5,191 bases of DNA from JAABTH01 sp964492615 (GTDB lineage Bacteria > Bacillota > Dethiobacteria > DTU022), in contig CAZBKZ010000079.1 of NCBI GenBank assembly GCA_964492615.1, positions 1 to 5,191 on the forward strand, given 5' to 3'. The notes beneath the pieces are model-generated. The model saw only the letters and a program-made list of their open reading frames with translations. It did no database searches and was not told where the DNA came from. The position numbers and the translations under genes are program-made. Positions 1 to 5,139 of this stretch are shown here, piece by piece; positions within the stretch are counted from its first letter, which is position 1, and every line of letters begins with the position of its first letter.

Positions 1-217
1 CATGTGCCGGTTTGATTAGATAGTTTAAATCATTCATTGCAACAATCCCTTTCTTAGTTTAAGGCATTTGAAAATGAAATAGGTATTTCATTACTTAACC
101 AAACTATATTGTATATAACTTCAGGCCAATAAGCAAATAGTATTTGATATTTTTTTCACAAATTTAAGCAGACTCATAAAACTCCTTTGCATGATCACTT
201 CTAACGCCCTTTTCTAA
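1..217. other. AT-rich non-coding stretch at the left edge
   Basis: I see no gene here on either strand: stops are frequent and no ribosome binding site precedes any start codon. Two minor structures are present. One is an imperfect direct repeat, TAGTTTAA-NN-CATT, at 21-34 and 55-68 (12 of 14 bases equal). The other is a perfect 8-bp hairpin at 73-92 (arms AATGAAAT and ATTTCATT, loop AGGT). The hairpin is too AT-rich, and lacks a T-run on the plus strand, to be called a terminator. Whatever gene lies to the left ends outside the window. Confidence 0.6.
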
Positions 218-245
218 TTGACTTTTAAGCTTATTTTGTTACAAT
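218..245 (+). promoter_or_regulatory. sigma-A promoter for ndk, extended -10
   Basis: The -35 is TTGACT (218-223, 5 of 6 consensus bases). A 16-bp spacer follows, then the -10 TACAAT (240-245, 5 of 6). A TG at 237-238 forms an extended -10 (TG-N-TACAAT). Transcription should start near 252, leaving a leader of about 73 nt before ndk. The leader contains only a weak 6-bp hairpin (264-269 with 284-289), and I do not recognise a riboswitch in it. Confidence 0.6.
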
Positions 246-324
246 GAATCCTGGAATAGCTGAAATCATTTTAATAGTTGTGGATGATTAATAACTTATT
301 GATTAAATTTGCAGGGAGGTTATT

Positions 325-783
325 ATGAAAGAACGTGAAAGGACTTTTTTAATGGTTAAACCTGACGGCGTGCAAAGAGGGTTGGTTGGCAATATTATCA
401 ACCGTATCGAGAGCAGGGGGCTTAAAATTGCCGCCATGAAAATGATGGTAATCAGCAAGGAACTGGCGGCCAGTCACTATGGGGAACATAAGGATAAACC
501 TTTTTACGGAGAATTAATTGAATTTATTACTTCAGCCCCTGTAGTTGCCATGATCTGCGAAGGTGACAATGCTGTTGAAATGGTAAGAACGATGATGGGG
601 GTTACCGACCCTCTAAAGGCATCTCCCGGTACAATGCGTGGTGATTTTGCTGTATATATGGGCAAAAATATAGTTCATGGATCTGATTCACAGGAAAGCG
701 CAGCCAGGGAAATTAACCTTTTCTTTCAACCGGAAGAAATTTATTCATACACCCTGCCGCATGAAGGGTGGCTCTACGATTAG
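325..783 (+). CDS. ndk: nucleoside diphosphate kinase
   Basis: Cytosolic enzyme that moves the gamma-phosphate of ATP onto NDPs and dNDPs through a phospho-histidine, balancing the nucleotide pools. The 152-residue protein has the normal family length and is complete. The signature N-x-x-H-G-S-D-S is at residues 115-122, with His118 as the phosphorylated residue. The other conserved active-site positions are also in place: Lys12 in the VKPDGV motif, Tyr52, Phe60, Arg88, Thr94 and Arg105 (the equivalents of Lys16, Tyr56, Phe64, Arg92, Thr98 and Arg109 in the Dictyostelium enzyme). The start is fixed by AGGGAGG at 313-319, five bases before the ATG. The gene has its own promoter and terminator, so it is probably transcribed alone. 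Nothing is missing or odd in the protein. Confidence 0.98.
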   Translation: MKERERTFLMVKPDGVQRGLVGNIINRIESRGLKIAAMKMMVISKELAASHYGEHKDKPFYGELIEFITSAPVVAMICEGDNAVEMVRTMMGVTDPLKASPGTMRGDFAVYMGKNIVHGSDSQESAAREINLFFQPEEIYSYTLPHEGWLYD

Positions 784-817
784 ATAATTTTATAACAGGT
801 AATAATTATTAATCTGA

Positions 818-845
818 AATAAAACGGCAGAAATGCCGTTTTATT
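818..845 (+). terminator. intrinsic terminator after ndk
   Basis: A perfect 12-bp stem (818-829 with 834-845) is closed by a GAAA tetraloop (830-833). The core AACGGCA/TGCCGTT is GC-rich at the loop end, and A/T pairs at the base supply the U-rich 3' side. It lies 35 nt after the ndk stop and just before the next promoter, so it separates ndk from the following operon. The A-rich left arm could let it act weakly in the other direction, but no gene on the minus strand needs it. Confidence 0.85.
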
Positions 846-846
846 A

Positions 847-875
847 TTGCATTATGAATAAAATTCATGTATAAT
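847..875 (+). promoter_or_regulatory. sigma-A promoter of the zinc-ribbon/ferredoxin operon
   Basis: The -10 is a perfect TATAAT (870-875). Exactly 17 bp upstream is a weak -35, TTGCAT (847-852, only the TTG matches). The predicted start of transcription is near 882, giving a leader of about 32 nt. A poor -35 with a perfect -10, and an operator-like dyad right after the -10, suggest a regulated promoter. Confidence 0.6.
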
Positions 876-877
876 TA

Positions 878-892
878 TAACTAACTAAGTTA
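878..892 (+). promoter_or_regulatory. probable Rrf2 operator, TAAC-N7-GTTA (site A)
   Basis: The 15-mer TAACTAACTAAGTTA starts 2 bp after the -10 and covers the predicted transcription start. Its outer half-sites TAAC and GTTA, with a 7-bp spacer, are repeated at the rrf2 promoter (2701-2715). An alternative reading is the inner dyad ACTAAC-TAA-GTTAGT (880-894). Binding here would block RNA polymerase. The assignment to the Rrf2 protein is inferred from the match between the two promoters. Confidence 0.55.
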
Positions 893-913
893 GTATTATA
901 AGGAGATGGTGAA

Positions 914-1498
914 ATGATCGGAACTAAGTGTCCCGGACAGGATATGCGTTACTGGACTGCAGATGATGCTTGCGAAGTGAACTGTCCAAACTGCGGTGAA
1001 GAAATTGAATTTTTTAAAACTGATATCCGGCTGCGCTGTCCAAATTGTAAGACCAGGGTTGCCAATCCTCGTTTCAATCTTGGTTGTGCCGAGTGGTGTG
1101 CTTATGCCGAGCAGTGCCTTGGCCCCGGGGCAAAGGGGTTAAAATCACAGTCTCTGAAAAAGAATATGGAAGATTACCTGAAAACAAAAATTGTTAAGGA
1201 TCATGACGAAGTAGAAAAACTAAACAAGTTAATCGCAAGAGCAGAAAACCTCTGTCAGGACCAAAAAATTGATATGTTGCCTGTTTTAGCATCATTGATT
1301 TCGATTTCACTGAAGAGGCAGAATGTTATTGGTGATGAGCAGGAATTTCTGGATGATTTAAATAGTGACAATAGCTGGCCGCCGGCAGCGGTAAAAGAAA
1401 CACAAAAGATTATAAAGCATGTTAAAAATGAAGAAAAAAGGGATAAAAACGACAGGCTTGTTGCTGAACTGCTGAAAGTTTACCAGACAGATATATAA
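914..1498 (+). CDS. cysteine-rich zinc-ribbon protein with degenerate HD-like C-terminal half
   Basis: Function unknown. The N-terminal 70 residues are packed with cysteines: C6, then a zinc-ribbon-like pair C24-x2-C27 and C42-x2-C45, C20, and a C58-x3-C62-x5-C68 group within N-P-R-F-N-L-G-C-A-E-W-C. This pattern (CPGQD...RYW at the start, CPNCG, CPNCK, GC-x3-C-x-YAEQCLG) matches, from memory, the N-terminus of anaerobe proteins annotated as HD-domain phosphohydrolases that sit beside a ferredoxin gene. In those, the next part carries the catalytic H...HD motif. Here residues 97-132 still follow the expected helix pattern (DH, then RAENLC, then IDMLPVLASLISISL), but the LHD is replaced by L-I-S. 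Only two histidines remain in the region (H97, H169), and the protein ends early at 194 residues. I infer a metal-binding protein without hydrolase activity. AAGGAGA at 900-906 sets the start. It is the first gene of an operon, 19 bp ahead of the ferredoxin gene. Confidence 0.8.
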   Translation: MIGTKCPGQDMRYWTADDACEVNCPNCGEEIEFFKTDIRLRCPNCKTRVANPRFNLGCAEWCAYAEQCLGPGAKGLKSQSLKKNMEDYLKTKIVKDHDEVEKLNKLIARAENLCQDQKIDMLPVLASLISISLKRQNVIGDEQEFLDDLNSDNSWPPAAVKETQKIIKHVKNEEKRDKNDRLVAELLKVYQTDI

Positions 1499-1517
1499 AT
1501 GAAAGAGGAGTAACCAA

Positions 1518-2255
1518 ATGAATAAAGTTATGAGAAAGATTATTTCAATTGATGAAGAAAAATGCGACGGCTGTGGACTTTGTATTCCTTCATGTGCAGA
1601 AGGAGCACTGCAGATCGTTGACGGGAAAGCAAGGCTTGTTAAGGATATATACTGCGACGGCCTTGGCAATTGTCTTGGAGAATGCCCCCGTGATGCAATA
1701 TCAATGATCGAAAGAGAAGCTGATCCATTTGATGAAGAAGCCGTAGAGGAGCACCTTAAAAATGTCGATAAAGACGAATCTGACAGTGTAAAGAGAGAAC
1801 TGAAAATGAGTTGCGGATCATTGGTAGCTGATCCAGACGAAGAAGAAGGAAGCAAAGGAAATAACGCTGAAAAGGGTGAAATGGAAGCGGAACTCAGTCA
1901 CTGGCCTGTCCAATTGCATCTTGTTTCACCCCAATCCAACTTTTTAAAGAACGCTGATTTGCTGATAGCTGCAGACTGTGTTCCTTTTGCTTATGCAGAT
2001 TTTCACCGCAGATTTTTAGCCGGCCGTTCACTCCTTATCGGCTGTCCAAAACTTGATGATGTCGACGCTTATCAACAAAAGCTTGTTGAAATATTTAAAA
2101 CAAGCAGTATAAACAGTATTACTGTGCTTATTATGGAAGTAGGCTGCTGTTTTGGAATGTCAAGGCTTGTGAAATCAGCAATGAAGGAAGCAGGCATCAG
2201 GGTTCCTTATATGGAGATTGTGATTAATGTAGATGGAAGTATAAGGGAAGAGTAG
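1518..2255 (+). CDS. 4Fe-4S ferredoxin-domain protein with conserved C-terminal domain
   Basis: Probable cytosolic Fe-S protein, 245 residues. Residues 7-65 form a bacterial-ferredoxin fold. Cluster I has C16-x2-C19-x2-C22 plus C56-P. For cluster II there are C26, C46 and C52, but the usual fourth ligand is absent: residue 49 is Leu in the CDGLGNC stretch, so this site may hold a 3Fe-4S cluster or use another ligand. An acidic, probably flexible linker (about 66-126) follows. A second conserved domain spans 128-245 (HWPVQL...LLIAADCVPFAYADFH...LLIGCPKLDD...MEVGCC), with C154, C176 and the pair C210-C211 as possible metal or redox residues. This two-part architecture is widespread in anaerobes and, as far as I recall, often found near hcp (hybrid cluster protein) or HD-domain genes; its biochemical role is not established. 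AGAGGAG at 1504-1510 fixes the first ATG, not the one at residue 5. It is probably co-transcribed with the preceding gene and controlled by the adjacent Rrf2 protein. Confidence 0.88.
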   Translation: MNKVMRKIISIDEEKCDGCGLCIPSCAEGALQIVDGKARLVKDIYCDGLGNCLGECPRDAISMIEREADPFDEEAVEEHLKNVDKDESDSVKRELKMSCGSLVADPDEEEGSKGNNAEKGEMEAELSHWPVQLHLVSPQSNFLKNADLLIAADCVPFAYADFHRRFLAGRSLLIGCPKLDDVDAYQQKLVEIFKTSSINSITVLIMEVGCCFGMSRLVKSAMKEAGIRVPYMEIVINVDGSIREE

Positions 2256-2257
2256 GA

Positions 2258-2680
2258 TTATTGAGGATCTCTGCCGCCGGGAGAAGAACGGGCCAGTTCT
2301 TTAATGGTCACTCCTTCAAGAACAGCCAGCATGCTGCTCTGGGCCTTGTCCCATACAGCTCGCAGAGAACAGTGTTTCTGGTCGCGACAGGGTTTTTCAT
2401 TAAATAGACAGCGAGTGATGCCAATTTGCCCGTCAACAGTTTCGATAACCTGTCTGAGTGATATTTTGTCCGGATCAGCAGTCAGCTTAATACCGCCCGA
2501 AGGACCGCGTGTTCCGGTTGCCCACCCGGCTTCTTTTAAAATAGAGGTTAACTGCACTACAAGGTTGACTGGAATTGATCTTTTATTTGCAATAGCCTTA
2601 CTGGTTAAAACTGTCCCTTCCGGGTGGGAAGCTAATTCTGATAATATGGTTATGGCATATTCAGCTTTTTTGGTAATCAT
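2258..2680 (-). CDS. Rrf2-family Fe-S transcriptional regulator
   Basis: DNA-binding regulator of the IscR/NsrR/RirA/CymR family, 140 residues, normal length. The winged helix-turn-helix occupies about 1-65: MITKKAEYAI at the start, a recognition helix near IPVNLVVQLTSILKEAG, and the family wing motif RGPSGG at 58-63. A linker helix follows. Three cysteines, C91-x6-C98-x5-C104, are at the place of the cluster ligands of IscR (C92, C98, C104), so it should bind an Fe-S cluster and sense its state. That distinguishes it from CymR-type members, which lack the triad. The x6 spacing lies between the x5 of IscR and the x7 I recall for RirA, so the signal (Fe-S status, NO, iron or O2) cannot be read from sequence. 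AGGAGAG (2693-2687) precedes the ATG by 6 nt. It converges on the ferredoxin gene with 2 bp between stops and shares an operator motif with that operon. Confidence 0.93.
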   Translation of the reverse strand: MITKKAEYAITILSELASHPEGTVLTSKAIANKRSIPVNLVVQLTSILKEAGWATGTRGPSGGIKLTADPDKISLRQVIETVDGQIGITRCLFNEKPCRDQKHCSLRAVWDKAQSSMLAVLEGVTIKELARSSPGGRDPQ

Positions 2681-2700
2681 TCTGTGCTCTCCTATATATA

Positions 2701-2715
2701 TAACCTATATGGTTA
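2701..2715 (-). promoter_or_regulatory. probable autoregulatory Rrf2 operator, TAAC-N7-GTTA (site B)
   Basis: On the minus strand the 15-mer TAACCATATAGGTTA starts 1 bp after the -10 and is centred on the predicted transcription start near 2710. It is a perfect 5-bp inverted repeat (TAACC/GGTTA) around ATATA. It matches site A at 878-892 in 11 of 15 positions, including both 4-bp half-sites. Rrf2 proteins commonly repress their own gene from such a place, so autoregulation is the natural inference. Confidence 0.6.
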
Positions 2716-2716
2716 C

Positions 2717-2745
2717 ATTATATTTATTAATTGTTCTCCGGTCAA
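2717..2745 (-). promoter_or_regulatory. sigma-A promoter of the Rrf2 gene
   Basis: Read on the minus strand, the -35 is TTGACC (2745-2740, 5 of 6) and the -10 is a perfect TATAAT (2722-2717), separated by exactly 17 bp. Transcription should begin near 2710, about 30 nt before the start codon. This is the strongest promoter match in the window, which fits a gene held down by a repressor. Confidence 0.8.
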
Positions 2746-2782
2746 CACGTAACATAATATATGATTTATCAGCATCAGCTTA

Positions 2783-2811
2783 TTCATATGTCCGGCGTTT
2801 TATAATATAAT
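2783..2811 (+). promoter_or_regulatory. possible promoter for the NfeD/slipin pair
   Basis: Two overlapping TATAAT hexamers lie at 2801-2806 and 2806-2811. The second has a fair -35, TTCATA (2783-2788, 4 of 6), at 17 bp. The start of transcription would be near 2818, only about 24 nt before the coding start and just ahead of the ribosome binding site. The -35 is weak, so the exact element is uncertain, but a promoter must lie in the 2681-2841 gap because the upstream gene is on the other strand. Confidence 0.4.
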
Positions 2812-2841
2812 TAAGGCGGGAGTTAAAGAGGAGCTTTTAAA

Positions 2842-4215
2842 ATGTTAATAAACAGCTCAAACAGAAAAAATAAATTCAGTGCACTTCTTTTGGTTTTAAT
2901 CCTTTTATCGCTGGTTGTAATGCTGCTCATGCCTCTTTCAGCTAAAGGGGCGCCGCCCAATACAGTTTACCTTGTTGAACTCAGCGGTACTATCACGGCC
3001 GGCCAAAACAGCTTTCTGCAGCGGCAGGTTGAAGCAGCAGTTGAGCTGGAATCACAGCTCGTGGTTATTTTGATGGACACTCCAGGCGGATTGGTTGACG
3101 CAACCCTGGAAATTAACCGGCTATTTATGAATGCGCCTGTTCCCATTGCTGTTTTGGTTGCTCCGTCAGGGGCAATTGCCGGATCAGCAGGCGCCTTTAT
3201 TTTAATTTCTTCTGATATTGCTGCAATGGCTCCCGGAACAACTGTCGGCGCAGCTCAACCCATATCATTTTCACCTGAAGGATCAGAACCTGCTAATGAG
3301 AAGACGGTTATATTTTATGCCAGCCACCTGCGCAGTATGGCCAGGGAGAAAGGCCGACCTGAAGATATAGCAGAAAAATTCGTAACAGAAAATCTTACCC
3401 TTGACTCTTATGAAGCTCTCGAAGTTGGTGTAATCGAATACTTGACCGGTAGTGTTGAGGAGTTACTCTCTGCCCTGGATGGAGCAAGCATTGAGAAGCA
3501 GGGGATAACCTACAGTCTTAGTACAGAAGGCGCCGCGGTAGTCCAGGAAGAAATGAATTTCAGGGAACGGATGCAGAACTGGTTAAGTGATCCCCAGATA
3601 TCTTTCATGGTTCTTATGCTTGGTATCCTGGGTATTTATTTTGGTCTCAGCGCACCCGGAACAATAGTTCCTGAAACAGCCGGTGCAATTTTGCTGGTTC
3701 TGGGCATCTACGGAATCGGTCTCTTCGACACCAACACAACGGGGATCATTTTGCTTCTATTAGGAACAGGTTTAATAGTAGCTGAAATATTCACTTCAGG
3801 TTTTGGCATACTGGGGATTGGAGGAGGGGTATCCATGCTTGTCGGCGCTGTTTTGCTGCCCGTAGAACCTTTAATGGCCAGGGATTGGTATGGGACATTT
3901 TTGGCAACGGTGATCGGAATGATATTAGGATTGCTTATAATCATAATTTTTGTTGCTCAGCGTATCATTCAAAGCCGACGCAAGTGGACTGGAGGCAGTG
4001 CTTACTTTAGTAATCCTGAGAAAGGTAAAACTGTTAATGACTTAGATCCTGAAGGAATGATTAAGGCAAATGGTGAGCTTTGGAAAGCAAAAAGTGATGA
4101 CGGATCAACAATTACTAGCGGGACGCCGGTTGAAGTAGTTCGAGCGGAAAATATGCAATTGTGGGTTCGTCCGGTTCAGGAAGACAATAAACCAGCCGAT
4201 TCAACTGAATCCTGA
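2842..4215 (+). CDS. nfeD: long NfeD-family membrane serine protease (ClpP-like)
   Basis: Membrane-bound protease of the long NfeD (NfeD1, PH1510-like) type, 457 residues, apparently complete. In order: a signal peptide or anchor (about 13-36, basic N-terminus, hydrophobic core, possible cleavage near SAKG); a ClpP/crotonase-like protease domain (about 40-215); five predicted membrane helices (about 252-270, 274-294, 299-316, 320-341, 351-373); and a C-terminal OB-fold (about 384-445, with NDLDPEGMIKANGELWKA). The catalytic dyad is visible: Ser115 in GAIAGSAG and Lys154 in ANEKTV, 39 residues apart, against 41 in the archaeal PH1510 (Ser97/Lys138). The oxyanion-type DTPGG is at 79-83. The protease domain should face outside and the OB-fold the cytosol. 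PH1510 cleaves the C-terminal hydrophobic part of its partner stomatin, and the next gene here encodes such a partner. AGAGGAG at 2827-2833 sets the start. Confidence 0.93.
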   Translation: MLINSSNRKNKFSALLLVLILLSLVVMLLMPLSAKGAPPNTVYLVELSGTITAGQNSFLQRQVEAAVELESQLVVILMDTPGGLVDATLEINRLFMNAPVPIAVLVAPSGAIAGSAGAFILISSDIAAMAPGTTVGAAQPISFSPEGSEPANEKTVIFYASHLRSMAREKGRPEDIAEKFVTENLTLDSYEALEVGVIEYLTGSVEELLSALDGASIEKQGITYSLSTEGAAVVQEEMNFRERMQNWLSDPQISFMVLMLGILGIYFGLSAPGTIVPETAGAILLVLGIYGIGLFDTNTTGIILLLLGTGLIVAEIFTSGFGILGIGGGVSMLVGAVLLPVEPLMARDWYGTFLATVIGMILGLLIIIIFVAQRIIQSRRKWTGGSAYFSNPEKGKTVNDLDPEGMIKANGELWKAKSDDGSTITSGTPVEVVRAENMQLWVRPVQEDNKPADSTES

Positions 4216-4279
4216 AACCATAAGATATTTATATGATTTATTTGACTTGAAATCATCATTAAAACAAGGAGGTTATAAA

Positions 4280-5071
4280 ATGCTGGAAATATTGTCAAGT
4301 GGAGGCTTGTATATTCCCTTGATCGTAGTTGTTATTTTCTTTTTAATATCAGCAATTAAAATAGTACCGGAATATCAGAGACTGGTTGTGTTTAGACTGG
4401 GGCGTCTGATTGGAGAAAAAGGTCCGGGGCTGGTGTTTGTTATTCCTATTGTAGACCGCTTATTCAGAATTTCGCTGCGAATAATAACACTGGATGTTCC
4501 GAGCCAGGAAGTGATCACACGCGATAATGTCACAACCAGCGTAAATGCCGTCGTTTATTACAGGGTAATTGATCCAAATCGTGCCATAAATAATGTTGAA
4601 GAATACCGTATGGCTACTGCTCAATTTGCCCAGACTACTTTGCGAAGCGTTGCCGGACAGGCAGAACTCGACGAACTTCTTTCGGAAAGGGAAAAGTTAA
4701 ACCAGCAAATACAGGCTATTCTGGATGAAGCTACGGATCCCTGGGGAATCAAAGTTACTGCAGTGGAGATTAAAGATGTGGTTATACCTGAGACAATGCA
4801 GAAAGCAATTTCCCGACAGGCCACAGCAGAAAGAGAGAGACGGGCAGTTATTGTTCAGGCTGAAGGAGAAAAACAGGCCGCAGGCAAAATTGCAGAAGCA
4901 GCTGGCATTCTAAACTCCGAAGAAGGCGGTTTCTATGTAAGATTATTGAGAACACTGCCTGAAATCGCGGGTCAGCAGGGTTCTATTATAGCCTTTCCAC
5001 TGCCGATTGAACTGAAGCATCTATTACCGGCTGCAGGCGAAAACAACAAAGAAAAAGATGAAAAGAAATAA
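4280..5071 (+). CDS. slipin/stomatin-like SPFH membrane protein
   Basis: Membrane scaffold protein of the stomatin (slipin) branch of the SPFH/prohibitin family, 263 residues. An N-terminal membrane helix (about 9-29) leads into the SPFH domain (about 30-190, with VPEYQRLVVFRLGR, the GPGLVFVIPIVD loop and LDVPSQEVITRDNVT). A charged Ala/Glu-rich coiled coil follows (about 172-210, ATAERERRAVIVQAEGEKQA). The C-terminal hydrophobic segment (about 234-249, GSIIAFPLPIEL) corresponds to the region of PH1511 that the NfeD protease PH1510 cuts. The frame is open upstream to a TTG at 4247, but AAGGAGGT at 4266-4273 lies 6 nt before the ATG at 4280, which I take as the start. It follows nfeD by 64 nt with no clear promoter or terminator between, so the two are probably one operon. 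The likely role is membrane organisation or stress tolerance. QmcA/HflK-type SPFH proteins are less likely given the NfeD neighbour. Confidence 0.93.
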   Translation: MLEILSSGGLYIPLIVVVIFFLISAIKIVPEYQRLVVFRLGRLIGEKGPGLVFVIPIVDRLFRISLRIITLDVPSQEVITRDNVTTSVNAVVYYRVIDPNRAINNVEEYRMATAQFAQTTLRSVAGQAELDELLSEREKLNQQIQAILDEATDPWGIKVTAVEIKDVVIPETMQKAISRQATAERERRAVIVQAEGEKQAAGKIAEAAGILNSEEGGFYVRLLRTLPEIAGQQGSIIAFPLPIELKHLLPAAGENNKEKDEKK

Positions 5072-5089
5072 TATAAACTAATTTCACTA

Positions 5090-5118
5090 TTGATTCCTAC
5101 CTGCGAAGTGGTTATAAT
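5090..5118 (+). promoter_or_regulatory. sigma-A promoter of tRNA-Leu
   Basis: The -35 is TTGATT (5090-5095, 4 of 6) and the -10 is a perfect TATAAT (5113-5118), 17 bp apart. The predicted start near 5125 leaves a short precursor leader of about 15 nt before the mature tRNA 5' end. The -35 overlaps the left arm of an inverted repeat, and the +1 region overlaps the right arm. Confidence 0.7.
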
Positions 5119-5134
5119 ATCATGGTAGGAATCA
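5091..5134. repeat. perfect 11-bp inverted repeat around the tRNA-Leu promoter
   Basis: TGATTCCTACC (5091-5101) and GGTAGGAATCA (5124-5134) are exact reverse complements separated by 22 bp. The arms overlap the -35 element and the first transcribed bases, and the -10 lies in the centre. Arm centres are 33 bp apart, about three helical turns. In a transcript reading through from the slipin gene the arms could form a stem with a 22-nt loop, but no U-run follows, so it is not a standard intrinsic terminator. No other terminator for the slipin gene is visible. The function is unknown. Confidence 0.7.
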
Positions 5135-5139
5135 GGCAG

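Noticed and set aside
73..92. 8-bp hairpin as a transcription terminator
   Set aside because: Stem is almost all A/T, and no T-run follows on the plus strand; the minus-strand T content is too weak to call.
252..324. Riboswitch or attenuator in the ndk leader
   Set aside because: Only a weak 6-bp AT-rich pairing (264-269 with 284-289) with a long loop is present, and no known riboswitch core is recognisable.
1499..1513. Mini frame ATG-AAA-GAG-GAG-TAA directly after the zinc-ribbon gene stop
   Set aside because: Four codons, and its bases are simply the ribosome binding site of the ferredoxin gene; no evidence of a leader peptide.
1358..1855. Open frame of 165 codons on the minus strand
   Set aside because: It lies antisense across the end of the zinc-ribbon gene and the ferredoxin gene, has a Ser/Phe/Leu-rich low-complexity product, and no recognisable domain.
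2304..2810. Open frame of 168 codons on the plus strand
   Set aside because: It is the antisense shadow of the Rrf2 gene and its promoter; the Rrf2 product has clear family motifs while this one has none.
3708..3944. Short minus-strand open frame inside nfeD
   Set aside because: Pro/Ile-rich shadow of the membrane segments of NfeD, without ribosome binding site or domain.
4247..4279. Upstream TTG start adding 11 residues to the slipin
   Set aside because: The added codons run through the AAGGAGGT ribosome binding site at 4266-4273, and the ATG at 4280 has ideal spacing.
4216..4279. Separate promoter for the slipin gene (TTGACT at 4242-4247)
   Set aside because: No acceptable -10 lies 16-18 bp downstream; that position is the ribosome binding site.
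4621..4913. Two short open frames (minus 4621-4824, plus 4725-4913) inside the slipin gene
   Set aside because: Both overlap a well-supported SPFH reading frame and encode no recognisable motif.
5091..5134. Inverted repeat as terminal repeats of a small mobile element or as an intrinsic terminator
   Set aside because: Only 22 bp lie between the arms and they hold the tRNA promoter core, no target duplication is visible, and no U-tract follows the stem.
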